64,000 nucleotides of DNA from Tanypteryx hageni (Eukaryota; Arthropoda; Insecta; Odonata; Petaluridae). Shown piece by piece: positions 9,737-20,289 of the stretch. Positions within the stretch are counted from its first letter, which is position 1. Each line of letters begins with the position of its first letter. Both the position numbers and the translations under genes were made by a program. The notes below the pieces were generated by a model. It ran no database searches, was not told the DNA's origin, and was given only the letters and a program-made list of their open reading frames with translations. Location: positions 148,425,173 through 148,489,172 of the forward strand of contig CM054116.1 in NCBI GenBank assembly GCA_028673005.1. The letters are read 5' to 3'.

Positions 9737-9800
9737 AGTGAAACCGGTCGTTTAAAATTAAATTTGTGGAAGTAACTAAGTTCTTTTTTTCATAATATGT
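9737..9800 (+). repeat. Second copy of Penelope-type terminal sequence
   Basis: TAGTGAAACCGGTCGTTTAAAATTAAATTTGTGG and the following AAGTAACTAAGTTCTTT match 8941-8990 with a few changes. Here the GAAA of the hammerhead-like core is kept. The upstream CTGATGA part is replaced by the piggyBac remnant. Confidence 0.55.
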
Positions 9801-9926
9801 ATACCTTTTTCTTATTTCTTACTTGTATTATGACAAAAAATATAGAAAATAAACGTGCTTATAATTAATTTTTGGATTTTGTTTTAAAAGCAAACTATTT
9901 CCCCCATAAGATGTTGCACTGTTTAC

Positions 9927-10179
9927 CTGTAAAACAAACAGGAGAAACTTGGGTAATGATCTGAAGGAGTTAGGCCACAGGTTTAGCTGAGTGAGCATCA
10001 CAGCAGTGCTAAGGCCCACTAGGAGAGTTGGCCAAAGTAGAGGCGCAGCAGCATCCAGGTGCTGATTTGTCCATTCAGGCAGCTGTGAAAATGTTGAGTA
10101 TCCCAGTAGATGGAAAATGAAGGCAAAGACGGCAGGCGCAGAAAGGCACAAACCCTTCATGTTGGGGATGCATTGGTTA
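9927..10179 (-). CDS. Unrecognised candidate exon, two predicted membrane segments
   Basis: On the minus strand a pyrimidine-rich stretch ending TTTGATAG precedes an open segment that starts NQCIPNMKGLCL and ends KFLLFVLQ at CAG followed by GTAAAC, a fair splice donor. It contains two hydrophobic stretches (SAPAVFAFIFHLLGYSTF and LLWPTLLVGLSTAVMLTQL) separated by a Trp/Asn-rich loop. GC content and codon use stand out from the AT-rich flanks, and it does not match any transposon protein I know. It may be a host-gene exon or a processed fragment. I do not recognise the family. An antisense-only origin cannot be excluded. Confidence 0.35.
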
Positions 10180-10201
10180 CTATCAAATGGAAACAAGTCA
10201 A

Positions 10202-10720
10202 TTCATTGATGACAGCATAAATGGCATATTTCTAAAGGGCATTGTAAGTAATAATGGGAGAATTTAAATAGTATTATTTAAAGAAATTAGAAGATTAGAT
10301 ATCTGAAACCATTCTTGCTAAAGTAATCATCTCAAATTAATCGTTTCTAAATAGAATGTGCATGTGATGGTTGGATGATTAGTATTGGTAACCGGCATAT
10401 ACATATTGCACCTGCCTTATGACTATAACTAATTCCGTGAAACCCGGAGCAGTCGCCTGAATCATCCATGGTCTTCAGATTCCCTCTGTCTGTCGGCTGC
10501 CTTTGTGCCATTTGCAATTCCCACAACCACAGTTTTTAATTATTAACATTACTTATGGAATACAATGGAATTACAATGTGTCGTTATTCAATTTTTCCAT
10601 TCAATTCTTATTTTGTTAACATTTTTTCTATTATATATTTTGTTTATAATTGATCGCATATGATATTTTGTTTTATTAGTCTGATATAAATTTTCTTTAA
10701 TATCAATTATGGTAACGATA
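10202..10720. other. Gene-less stretch
   Basis: Nothing supported; AT-rich with no inverted ends. Confidence 0.4.
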
Positions 10721-10728
10721 TACTATGA

Positions 10729-11065
10729 CAGCAGTGCCCAAACTTTTCTAATGGTGGGCCACATCAATGGTTGCGAATCCCTTGGCAGGCCGCATTGGAA
10801 GTTGTCAATTCTTCGGCGGGCCGGATTAGAGTTTAAATCGGAAATTTTCCATATATTCTGAGATGCCATTAAGTGAAAATCATGTCTAAATAAGGTTTTC
10901 ATGGATAACATTTCAATATTTCAAGTTTTATTATGAAAATTTTCAAAAATGTATGAATTTGTGTGTTATATTTTTCGAGTTGATTTTTCGCCTTAGCTTC
11001 GCGGGCCGAACAAAAACCCTTCGCGGGCCGCATTTGGCCCGCGGGCCGTAGTTTGGGCACCGCTG
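10729..11065. mobile_element. hAT-type MITE with perfect 8-bp TSD
   Basis: The left end CAGCAGTGCCCAAACTTTTC and the inverse of the right end CAGCGGTGCCCAAACTACGG form terminal inverted repeats. The flanks are identical 8-bp duplications, TACTATGA (10721-10728 and 11066-11073), diagnostic for hAT transposition. The interior has GGGCCGC/GCGGGCC-rich subterminal motifs and no transposase, so it is non-autonomous. Confidence 0.9.
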
Positions 11066-11078
11066 TACTATGACAATG

Positions 11079-11379
11079 CAGTGGCGGATTTAGGCATTCT
11101 GGGACCTCTGGCACTAAACTATAGGGGCACCTGGCGCTAAACAATTGAGAGCCCAGCAATCTGAATATATAGTGAAACTTCTGCTAGCGACAACTCCTTT
11201 ATTTGACCCCTATTGACGATCGTTTTAATAAATCTAGTATCGCATTGCAAAAAAATTATTTTTCTTCGTGTTTTCTAAAATGAGATATTTAATATTTCTG
11301 AGATTATATACACGAACATTTTTTTCGAGGTCCCTTACTTCAAGGGGCTCCTGGAGCACGCCTCTTAAATCCGCCACTG
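11079..11379. mobile_element. hAT-type MITE, CAGTGGCGGATTTA ends
   Basis: Left end CAGTGGCGGATTTAGG and right end TTAAATCCGCCACTG are inverted repeats. Flanking octamers TGACAATG (11071-11078) and TGCCAGTG (11380-11387) agree at six of eight positions, consistent with an old hAT duplication. No coding capacity. It lies six bases after the TSD of the preceding MITE. Confidence 0.75.
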
Positions 11380-11387
11380 TGCCAGTG

Positions 11388-11939
11388 ACCTGGACCGAAC
11401 CGAATATCGGAACCAACCGCATTTATTTGCCGAACTGAACCTGTTTTTAAAGAAATGGTATGGTTCCAGAAATTTTAAGTTATCAAATTTTATCATAATT
11501 TATGATCTATTTTCACCATGGTTTTCGAAAATATTTCGATTGTTTTCAACTACTGAAGGAATCGAAGGAAAAAAGCGCTATTTGCTATGCAATTCTTCGC
11601 CCATTTGTTTGCTGTTGCTTAAACAGTTGAGAAAATGAGACTACGGTTTATAGTTATTAATTAGCAAGCAGAGGCATCGCGTGAGGTGTCTGGAAGGAGA
11701 CCATCACAACGGGTACTTTTCTAGGGGGCGTAGCCACCGATCTGCGTCCGCGTCGCGAACTGTGGTGAGATTTTGTCTTTTCGCCTAATGGGGCAGATTT
11801 CCACGTGACCGCCCTGACGACCACACCTCCTAATAGCGTGACAAATAAAATGATTTTATTTAAAAATTGATGATAATGATAAGGGCATTCTCCCAATCTT
11901 TAAAAATCAACCTCTTGGATTATTATAGTCATAACTTAT
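11388..11939. other. Gene-less stretch, possible old repeat ends
   Basis: CCGAACCGAA-type sequence at about 11394-11450 and a CpG-containing patch at 11690-11830 look repeat-derived. I could not match a family or find inverted ends. Confidence 0.3.
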
Positions 11940-12180
11940 TGCACACTCAAAAGGGAGGAAGGAAACCAGGTGCCGGTATTAGCCTACTCTTTACGAAGAG
12001 CACCAAGGGGGCCAAATGCTTAACTTCTTGCACGGTCTCCTCAAACCACGCAATTAGGGGATGGGACGACAAATCCAACCTCCGCCGGATTCGAACCTGG
12101 GACTGCTGCATGGAAGGCCAAATCAGTCCACCACCGCCACCCCCGTATGGAAATCGATCCATCTGAGCTAATTGTAGCGG
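11940..12180 (-). mobile_element. tRNA-derived SINE copy 1
   Basis: On the minus strand the element begins with a good Pol III A box, TAGCTCAGATGG (12170-12159), and a perfect B box, GGTTCGAATCC (12097-12087). A conserved body follows (GTTAAGCATTTGGCCCCCTTGG, then AGAGTAGGCTAATACCGGC). The same body recurs at 18325-18410, showing a dispersed family. The A-B distance of about 60 nt is longer than in a tRNA, so this is a SINE head, not a gene. Confidence 0.65.
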
Positions 12181-12833
12181 TGAAGTAAATTCATCATTTT
12201 CATACTAAATTTATTCTTGATGGAGTGGGAAGAAATTGTTCTTGTCTCTACATTTATCAGTAATTTTTAGCAGTCGTAATCGGTGGTTTAGTTTTAAAGC
12301 GATCATTGTCACAGCTGCTCTCGTTTTCCTTTCGATTTCTGCCAAGAAAGTGGAAACCTGTTTAACGCGTTCCTTTCGTTTCTTACACCCTTCCACTTAC
12401 CAATCTTTTGGACACCTAATGAATGGCTCTTTTTCAAAACGCGTCCACGCGTCACTGTTACGTTTATTAGAGAGAGTTGCCCTGTTTCCGCATGCTCGGA
12501 TTGGCAGTGACCGCGAAGCGAATAATGAAAAGAAGTTGTATTTACTGGTTTTCTTCGTCAATATTTAATTACATCACCAAAATGAATTCAATATAACTAG
12601 TTTATTAGAAACTCGCTCAATTCAGTAACTCGGATTGAGGTATTTAATCGAACTATAGACGAAAGCTCCACAGTCTGAGTCTGTCACCAAAAGTCAATTA
12701 TAATAAAAAATCTCTCGTCATTACAAATTAAACGCGAGTAGTTCAGCTTTTCCTGGACGAGTTATTGTGAAACTGATTCACCGACCTGGAAATTCCGAAG
12801 TTCCCAAATTGAGAGCGCGGTTGCAGTGCCGTC
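12181..12833. other. Gene-less stretch
   Basis: No supported gene or element. A plus-strand frame at 12236-12568 has no recognisable domain and poor composition. Confidence 0.4.
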
Positions 12834-13113
12834 TTTAGAATTAATGGGGTCCTATGCAGCATTTTTAAACTGGAGCCCCTACTCCCGACTTGCTAGTAGC
12901 AGCACAAACAAGCGGTAAGCATTGGAAAATTTGTTACATGCACATTATTAAAAACAATTTAAAAAATTATGCGCACTATAATATATTTTGATAAAATATT
13001 TCTAACAAGTATCAAAATTTTTAATAAAATGTTAATTTTGAAAAAGATGAATTGTTCTTAGCCGTTGCACCAAATATTCGAGGTGCCCTACGCATCTGTG
13101 TATGCCTAAGGAT
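12834..13113. repeat. Possible hAT-related terminal fragment
   Basis: CAGTGCCGTCTTTAGAATTAATGGGG at 12835 has the look of a hAT terminal repeat. Sequence near 13075-13110 (GGTGCCCTACGCAT...TATGCCTAAGGAT) could be a decayed partner, but the inverted match is weak and no TSD was found. Confidence 0.3.
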
Positions 13114-13320
13114 CAGTGGCGTACTAAGGGGGGTGCGAGGGAGGTAGCCCACCCTGGGTGACAGCCAGGAGGGGGGTGCCATCGGGAGAGTTGAAATACC
13201 AGTACAATTTTTCAAACCAAATGAAAAATTCGCCAAAGAAAGAAATTTAACCCCCGAGTCGGCGCGCCCTTGTTTGTAACGCGACCGGGCGCGCGGTGTA
13301 TTTTGTCCAAGAGGCATTTA
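13114..13320. repeat. Partial hAT-type MITE, CAGTGGCGTACTAAGG end
   Basis: CAGTGGCGTACTAAGGGGGG and the following GGGTGACAGCCAGGAGGGGG resemble a widespread hAT-type non-autonomous element end. The opposite terminus was not found, so this is a one-ended fragment. Confidence 0.35.
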
Positions 13321-13399
13321 AAAAAATATAACTTTCTCCTTTTTTGGCACTATATACAACACACTGAGCTTCCAATCCTGCGCATTACTTTATCTTCAG

Positions 13400-13444
13400 G
13401 ACTCTGAAAAGGGTCACTTGGTAGCCGAAATACGCGTATTAGTC
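13400..13444 (+). ncRNA. Hammerhead-ribozyme-like fold, probably Penelope-derived
   Basis: The order matches a hammerhead: GACT (13400-13403), core CTGAAAA (canonical CTGANGA; one key G is A here), stem II GGGTCAC-TTG-GTAGCC with imperfect pairing, GAAA (13427-13430), the self-complementary TACGCGTA, TT, and AGTC (13441-13444), which closes stem I with GACT. Penelope-like elements are known to carry hammerheads. The G-to-A core change predicts a dead ribozyme. A sister motif is at 60289-60332. Confidence 0.4.
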
Positions 13445-13539
13445 AATACTCCCTTCCTTACGCTTTTCTCGAATCGGTTTCACCGATTCTTTGTTTTATT
13501 TTTATTATATTTTTCATGTTCTCTTCCTCCTTTTTTAGT

Positions 13540-13720
13540 TTTAACTTACGACAAGGGTCACTGCAACCCCCCCTTTCTAGCATACCCGATAGTTTCAATC
13601 GCCTCTAATTATTCTTATTAATCGACTTCACCTAGGTTTCATTTTTTTATTTTTCTGACCTCGATTTGTTTTGTTTTTTATCTATGACAAGGGTCACTGC
13701 AATTTTTTCGCACACCCGAT
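13540..13720 (+). repeat. Imperfect duplication of ACAAGGGTCACTGCAA segment
   Basis: GACAAGGGTCACTGCAACCC...ATACCCGAT (about 13552-13590) is repeated at about 13687-13722 as GACAAGGGTCACTGCAATTT...ACACCCGAT, about 135 bp apart. Both follow pyrimidine-rich tracts. It is probably part of the Penelope-type repeat that starts near 13390. Confidence 0.5.
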
Positions 13721-13729
13721 CTGTGTGAA

Positions 13730-14004
13730 TGTTGAGTGGGTTTGGAGGTCCCTGGTGCGGAGGAGTCTCCCGTAAACCTTGGTTGGCTGACCTGCTGTCC
13801 CTGGTGCTTGCCTTAAAAAGCCCCTAAACAGCAGGTGGAGTGTCTGGTTGTATGGGTGAAGTTTTCATGTATTCAATTTATAATTTTTTAAATAAAAAAA
13901 AATTTCCCCCTTCCCTTATCTTAGTGGAGTATCTCAACTTTATTATTTCATTACAGCATTTGGAGATTTTTTAAATCTTTTATCATTGTATGTGTGCCAT
14001 GAAG
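13730..14004. other. Gene-less stretch
   Basis: Contains a CCTGCTGTCCCTGGTGCTTGCC patch of unknown origin. No supported gene. Confidence 0.35.
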
Positions 14005-14159
14005 CTCATTCCCAATTATAAAACCATTGATGTAAATTCAATATTAATAATGTTATATTTTCAACAAGGTATATCTTATTTCTAGAATAAATTTTATTGA
14101 GAAATCGATAATAATTCTTCTGCATATGTTTTCCGAATTAAACATCATCCTGTTTGTAT
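14005..14159 (+). repeat. Left half of a MITE split by RTE copy 2
   Basis: AACCATTGATGTAAATTCAATATTAATAATG and the following sequence to CATCATCCTG match 32600-32730 of the complete MITE at 32386-32822. The matching right half resumes at about 21545. The RTE LINE therefore landed inside a MITE copy. Its far left terminus is not recognisable. Confidence 0.7.
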
Positions 14160-14210
14160 GTATCATCATCATCATCATCATAGGTAGTCTGTCCGTAGAC
14201 AGGTCCGTGA

Positions 14211-14618
14211 TTATTCATGGTTAAACCTGGTTCTCCCTATACTCCTATTTTTCGCTGTCCTCTTCATATCTTGATAACTCTCTTTCCCTTTCAAATCGTC
14301 AATCAGCTGAAACCTTTTCCTACCTCTTTCCATTTTTCCATCTAGTTTTCCTTCTAACATGTCTTTAATCATACTCTCTCTCCTCAGGTAATGTTCAGCC
14401 CAATTTGCCTTCCTCTTTCTAATAGTCTGTATAATCATTCGCTTCTCTCCTACTCTTCGTAGCACTTCATCATTTTTCATCCTATCTGTCCATTTTATCT
14501 TCAGCATTCTCCTCCAAGTCCACATTTCAAAGCTTTCCAAGTATTTTATGTCATTTTTTCTTAGCGTCCATGTTTCTGCCCCGTACAAAGCTATACTCCA
14601 TACATAGCATTTCATCAA
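14211..14618 (-). pseudogene. C-terminal domain of RTE reverse transcriptase, copy 2
   Basis: The frame contains IALYGAETWTLRKNDIKYLESFEMWTWRRMLKIKW and KRKANWAEHYLRRE, the conserved post-RT region of RTE/CFDP2-type LINEs (ALYGAETWT...EMWxWRRML...W..H..R). The catalytic part lies 4.5 kb away across the hAT insertion. Function is lost by the interruptions. Confidence 0.85.
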
Positions 14619-14825
14619 CTTCTTGCGGATTTCTTCCCTTATATTCCCCGTAAGTAGGTCTTTCTTTTTCTGAAAGCAGCTTTTGCATTTCCTTTTCTAG
14701 TCTTGATTATAGAATCCAAAATACTCGGGGTTTGAACTACCTGGGTAATCGAGTAATTCTTTTATGAAATACCCGGGTATCCAGCATAATTAAAAAAATA
14801 TATAATTAAAAAAGTCATTTATTTT

Positions 14826-16697
14826 TTATTCATGAAAAAATATTTTAGAAATACAAGTCCATTTTAAATTGTTTCGGGTCTTAGTAATGTAGTTTGAAGC
14901 TACTGAGAACACTCTCTCGCTAGCTGTTGAAGTAGGTTGAATTGTTATCAAAGCTTGGAACAATTTTTCTGTGCAATATCCTCTTTTGCCATGATTTCCT
15001 TCAATCAATTTTAGCTCCTTGTCCATTGCTGATTTTGTTGAAGTTTCTTTAGGAATAGCCGTAACAGATTGTATTGTTTTCTGCATCTCACCATAGACAG
15101 AACTAGCAGAACCTTCATTTTCCGTAGCTGGTTCTTCTTGCTCATTTTCATGTTCATCTTCACCAAACAACCTATCATATGTATCTTTTGCCAGTGATTT
15201 GATTACATTTTTAGAAGAATATGTAAAATAATCTTTAAAGTGGGAGTTAGGATAATTGCCACTTTGCAAAAAAAGCAACAACGACACAATATCTTTGTTT
15301 CGTCTTTCATCGATTCTTTTTTTTTTAAGGCATCCATCATTTCAGTAGCAGGATCTGTATCTGCGTGTTGTAATTTATTCAAAAGAAAGATGCAAAGTCC
15401 TTCAGCTTTCAGTAAATTGCAGTCCTCTTTGCTTAACTCTTTGACAGCAAGCTCGACAGGTTGCAGAACTTCCGATATATTCTTTAAAACAGTTATATTT
15501 GTATCTTTCAATTTTTGCTAGACGATCTCCATCAAAGCCTTGTTTATGCAGTTATTCAATTTTAAGAAACGATTTACCATAGGAATAATGGAGTTCCATC
15601 GAGTCTTGCAATCAAGTAACAATCGTAGTTTCTTGCCTTCTTGTGCCATCACATGCTTTTCAAGAACACTGTTTCTTACAGCAGATTTTTTGAAAAATTT
15701 AATAATTTTTTGGGTCTCCGCCAGAACTATACCAATGTCTCTACAGACTTGTGGAATTTCATTGATGCTCTCCGGTTCAAAATTCAAATTGCCATCAACA
15801 AAAACGTATCAATTACTGTATTACTGATATCCTCCTCATTCTGATCAGCGTAATCATCATCATCAACATGGAATTATTCATCTTCATCATTCTCTTCTTC
15901 GTCATCAGTGAGAGGCTGGACTATTTTCTTATAAAACACATCAAGAACACCAAGATGGATTCCATGGTTGTAGCATAACTGAGACAATGCCGGAATATTC
16001 CTTCCATATTTTACCATTAATGCAGCTCCGTCTTGAGATGATGCGACGACATCAGAATCCATATCGATTCCAAACTCATTAATTCTTCCTTTGACTAGAG
16101 CTATGGTGGCATTAAAATCACAAGAACCTTCAATAGGAACGAGTCGAAGAACGAAAGGTGACATTGCTGCTGAGTGGACTTTAACATTCATTTATGTTCT
16201 GACATTTACGTCACTCCATTCGTCGACGGTGAGGCTGAATCTCTTTCCAGATTTTTGTTGTTGCGATAAAGCTGCTTTCATTACTTCCTTTTTTCATCAT
16301 ATAATTTCATAATGTATTTCATCACCGTTGTTTTACTTTAAGGCATGTTGTAATTGCGACTTATTACAAAACCTCTAATGACTTCAGATGACTTTATTCC
16401 TTTAATGCTAAATCCGTCCTTTGCAGCACATTTTGCTAATATTTCATTCAATGTTTCTCTTCTCACAAAATTCAATATTCCTTCCTGTTTTTGCTTTTTA
16501 GAAGATGTAGTAGCATCATCATTTGTTTCTTCCATTTTTTTCTTCAGCAGGGAAATATTGTGGATTTTTAAGTGGTTGATCATCCCAGTAGTATTGGATC
16601 CTTGACGTTGGATAGTGACTTGACATATATTGCATCTTGTCTCTGTTTTTCCCGTCTTTGTAAAATGTTCCCATACTAGTGACTTGTTCGAAGACAT
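14826..16697 (-). pseudogene. hAT transposase with BED zinc finger, multiply frameshifted
   Basis: Read from 16697: MSSNKSLVWEHFTKTGKTETRCNICQ...GMINHLKIHN is a BED finger (C-x2-C, H-x4-H-like). A low-complexity linker follows. Then come the second catalytic Asp region SQDGAALMVKYGR and the conserved C-x2-H step CYNHGIHL (16191-15874), the DCKTRWNSIIPMVNRF block (15787-15518), an insertion region (15511-15203), and the C-terminal dimerisation motif TSTASERVFSVASNY...RNNL (15287-14826). At least four frame changes or stops interrupt it, so it encodes no full protein. The transposase would bind the terminal repeats and excise the element by cut-and-paste. Confidence 0.85.
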
Positions 16698-18319
16698 TTT
16701 GGGGTATTATCTTCCTTTAACCTACAATTTATTATGAATTAAAACGAATTTTAATTGACATGAATTTATAGATTAAATTAAAATTTATTTCAACTAACGT
16801 GAATTGAAAAATTGTAAAATCGCAAAAAAAGATTTAAACGAGTCAGTTGAATTATTGAATTATTTTAATTGTTAAAAAGCTACGATGCAAGAAGAGTTCG
16901 TCCCTAACCTATTTTTTATTTCTGTGGCTGATCGATTCCAAGACTAGTTGATTCCTTCATTTATACAGCATGAATGGGTGCAGTATATTTGTGATTTGCA
17001 AGAAAAAATATTTGTCGCATCTAGACTTGGACTATAGAACACTTAAACAATGTATTTCTTTTCTCATTCGCCTAATTTCAGGTACGTGTACGAGATAAAA
17101 AATTCTCCATTGCGATTTGAACTCAGTATAATTACTTCATTACATATAATTATTAAAATACTAGCTTAGCACAATGTAACTACATATTTTCAGGCAATAT
17201 CATTTGCTAATAAAACTAGAACAAAATGTCCAAAGTTTTTCATTGAAAGTCAAAACAAATACTGTAACAATGCATGAGTAAATAGATATTTTCAATTCAA
17301 ATCATTTCTATAAAATCAATAGTTGTTTTCCAAGATGATAAACGAACCACTACACAGCAAAAACTACAAAATTCGAGACACTCAACTACACTTTCCTACT
17401 GTGAGACAGTTCTTCTATTATGGCTGATGTAACTACTGGGAGATGGATGATATAGATCGCAGAAAAAGTCAACACGGAGTAAATATCTGCCACAATCAGC
17501 TACCAGTAGCTAATTATGGAATTTACACCACGAATCATATAAATACACTATATATACGAGCAGTTTTACATTGTTTATTTCACAATACTGCAAGAGACTT
17601 TAAATGAGCTTAGCACCACTCGAACTCTTGCAAGAGAATGGTGGGGCCTTGGTCAAGACAATGCTAGCAGTCAAACATCAGCTGTCCATATGGTGTGGAG
17701 TGTAGAGCATCTACTATGTATTTTATGTGACATTCCATGTGGGCAACTCGATTCTGTGCTGCACCATTATGTTGCAACTAATTTGTTTCCAAGTGTCACA
17801 CAGTAGATGGTAGCTCGTAAGCACTTTGGCTCCAAGTTGAACAGTTTTATACAACTGTTCAAGTGTCACACCTTTTTCGTGTTACCCCTCCTTCCAGCAT
17901 ACTTAAAGACCTTTTATTCTGAAAAGGACTTCTACTCCTTAAATCACCCCTAGACTTTGCCCGTTCTCCTCTTTGTTTCAAAGTCCTCCGTTTCCGGAAA
18001 TGGAGATGCATTTCCCGTCCCTAGCGCCTTCTTCCCAGCATCATAGTAGGTTGGCCTAACCGGCCGCCCCCATTCTCGCTTGGATGTGCCACCAGGGACT
18101 GCCTGGTTAGGCGGCAGGAAGACCGCCTGTGGCATTTGCCTTGAAAAGCAGGATTTGGTGGAAGCCAGTCATCACCGGCTTTCCTCAATCAGCTTTCTAG
18201 CATGGCTATTAAGCTGTCAGTAGTGAGTTTATTCATTACTTGCGTTTTGCCCAGCGGCAAGTTATAGGCACCATGGCAGGCTGTGAAGCCGCACTCGGTC
18301 CTAAGTCATCTGCATTTCA
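16698..18319. other. Non-coding interior of the hAT element
   Basis: No transposase frame is present. The patch at about 18040-18200 (GGCCTAACCGGCCGCCCCC) is GC-richer and may be another repeat. No inverted ends were resolved. Confidence 0.4.
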
Positions 18320-18600
18320 TAAGAGAAGGGAGAAGAGAAACCCGGTGCCGGCATTAGCCTACTCTTGCGAAATACACCAGGGGGGCCAACTGCTTAACGT
18401 CCCTTCCGAAGGACGGACTGTCGATTTGTGCGATCTCCTCAATATTTCTCGTTGTCTCATTTTTCTCATCCTCGTCACCTAATACGATCGCACAAATAGA
18501 GGGCCGGAATCGTAAGGTGAGGCCAACACTCAAACCACACCGCCGGATCCCCCCTTGCCTTGAGCATCCACGCTTCCTTTTATGACCCACGCACACATGT
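18320..18600 (-). repeat. SINE-body copy 2
   Basis: GAAACCCGGTGCCGGCATTAGCCTACTCTTGCG and CAGGGGGGCCAACTGCTTAA match the body of the SINE at 11940-12180 in the same orientation. The tRNA-like head is not clear in this copy. Confidence 0.55.
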
Positions 18601-19030
18601 GTCACTCGTCACTCGAGAAAATGTATTCTCTTACGGGGATTCTTCGGTGCCCCGTATGACCGCCTGTTTCACCCGCTCCTTTAGATGGCTTTGGTTCCAA
18701 CCTAAAATTTCGAGCCCAATCCAATAAGGTTGGATATCCCTGTCATAGAGGGAATTCCCCAGCTTCAAGGATTCCATGTCTCTCCTGTTATTGAGTAGGA
18801 ATTGACGTCAGTTGTTTGTTTGCAAAATATGTTTACAGAGCTGAAGATTATCCTAGCCTCCGAGAGCGTAAACAAAATTCTCAATAGAGAATATGCAACT
18901 CGATACTCGGTCAAATAACCCGGGTAGTCGAGTACTCGAAAAAGGCTTCCAAATTCCGAGTACCCGGGTACTCGATACTCGAGCTTGGATTCTCTAGTCC
19001 TGATCTCATCCGTACATTTTGCTTCTCTTG

Positions 19031-19223
19031 TTATGATGCTTCCAAGGTATTTATAGTCTGAAACTTGTTCAAATTCTCTTCTTTGTCCGATATTCGAATG
19101 ACCTTGGATTTTTCTGTATTTATTTTCCTACCATATTTTCTACCTGTTATTACTAGTCTATTTATAATTTTCTGGAGTTCCTCTTCCTTTCTTGCTAGAA
19201 GTACTTGAACATCCGCGTATTTT
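19031..19223 (-). pseudogene. RTE reverse transcriptase fragment around the catalytic motif
   Basis: KYADVQVLLARKEEELQKIINRLV is the YADD region with the second Asp changed to Val, followed by GRKYGRKINTEKSKVIRI. The piece is bounded by the MITE at 19224 and the hAT at 18996. The loss of the catalytic Asp adds to the evidence that the LINE was already decaying. Confidence 0.8.
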
Positions 19224-20289
19224 CCCAGACACCACATGATATACATGGGATATCCAGTTCATATCCAGATAAGCCAGTGAATGTTTCGGATATCTCATGG
19301 ATACCCATTGGATATTTGAAGGAGTAAAATTCTGTAATACTAGTTATTATTACAAATTCCTTAAGTATCTCAAAATGTATGCATTAAACCCTTGTTGCTA
19401 TTTATATTTACAATGAACACGTTTTTACACAATTATTGTCTTTATGTTGATATTCTGTGGATATATATATATATATATAGGATATCTCATGGGTATCTCG
19501 ACCAAGTGCAGCATAATACATTCTATTCTACTACCACCTTTTGGCAGCAATCGGAACAGCAATTGGAAACTAACAAGATGGCTGGCAACATAAAATCTCA
19601 TACTGGTAGGTGCATTTTTTATTGCATATAAAATATATTTACTTTAGTACTAAACCGTTTTTAACAAATGGTAAGCATAAAGGACACTAGAAACCACTTT
19701 TAATCACATTTTTTTAATTGAAATGACCATAAAAAATTCAATAATAACTTGTTTATTTTTTATATACAGTATTCTGGTCATAAGGTCTCAACTGTTCCAT
19801 TGTAGTAAATATAAAACAAGGTTAAATGCAATTATAAGGTGATACTGCAATTACTCCTTTTTAATTATAGATGGTTTAAATATGCTTTATGCTTAAAATA
19901 CTGGGTAAGGCTCATTGAATGATTATTGAATTACTAAAATAATGTATTCTTGTATTATCAAATGTAAATTATTATCACAAATATTGTTCAATGGGATCCT
20001 CAAGGAAGGTAAATGAAAACAGAAAACTTCCAGATATGCATGCCGATTGGAAAGTAACTAATTATAAAATATATTCATAGAAAGCATTCTATGGCAATAT
20101 GATATTATCTGTGGTTATCCATAGGATGTCATGTTTGAATATTCTGGGGACATCACATTGGCAGACATTTGGATGTCCCAGAGATATCCATTTCATATCC
20201 ACAGGATGTTATAGGATATTTCCAGGATATCCAAAATATCCCGGTGGGATATTGTATGTTTATCCATGAGATGTATTGTGCTGTCTGGG
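19224..20289. mobile_element. GGATATCC-rich MITE inserted in RTE copy 2
   Basis: The left end CCCAGACACCACATGATATAC and the inverse of the right end, CCCAGACAGCACAATACATC, are terminal inverted repeats. Subterminal zones at both ends repeat GGATATC/CCAGGATATCC many times (19238-19320 and 20105-20270). A (TA)n tract lies near 19462-19480. The RT frame on the minus strand stops at one side and resumes at the other, and the junctions share only a few A residues, so the target duplication is short. No transposase is present. Confidence 0.75.

Larger units (their letters stand above)
14708..18996 (-). mobile_element. BED-finger hAT element inserted in RTE copy 2
   Basis: The ends TATAGAATCCAA (left) and TTGGATTCTCTA (right) are inverted repeats of a TAGAGAATCCAA-type hAT terminus. 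Flanking octamers are GTCTTGAT (14700-14707) and GTCCTGAT (18997-19004), seven of eight identical. CCCGGGTA/TACTCGA-rich subterminal motifs occur at both ends (14726-14775 and 18900-18985). Removing the element and one octamer rejoins the LINE. The transposase lies at the left end (14826-16697). The remaining 2.3 kb is non-coding and includes a SINE-like patch at 18320-18410. Confidence 0.85.

Noticed and set aside
9828..9926. Extension of the candidate exon at 9927-10179 to the downstream stop
   Set aside because: Composition changes at the GTAAAC donor, so the extension is more likely intron or flanking sequence.
19462..19480. TATATATA promoter element
   Set aside because: Simple (TA)n repeat inside a MITE with no gene start nearby.
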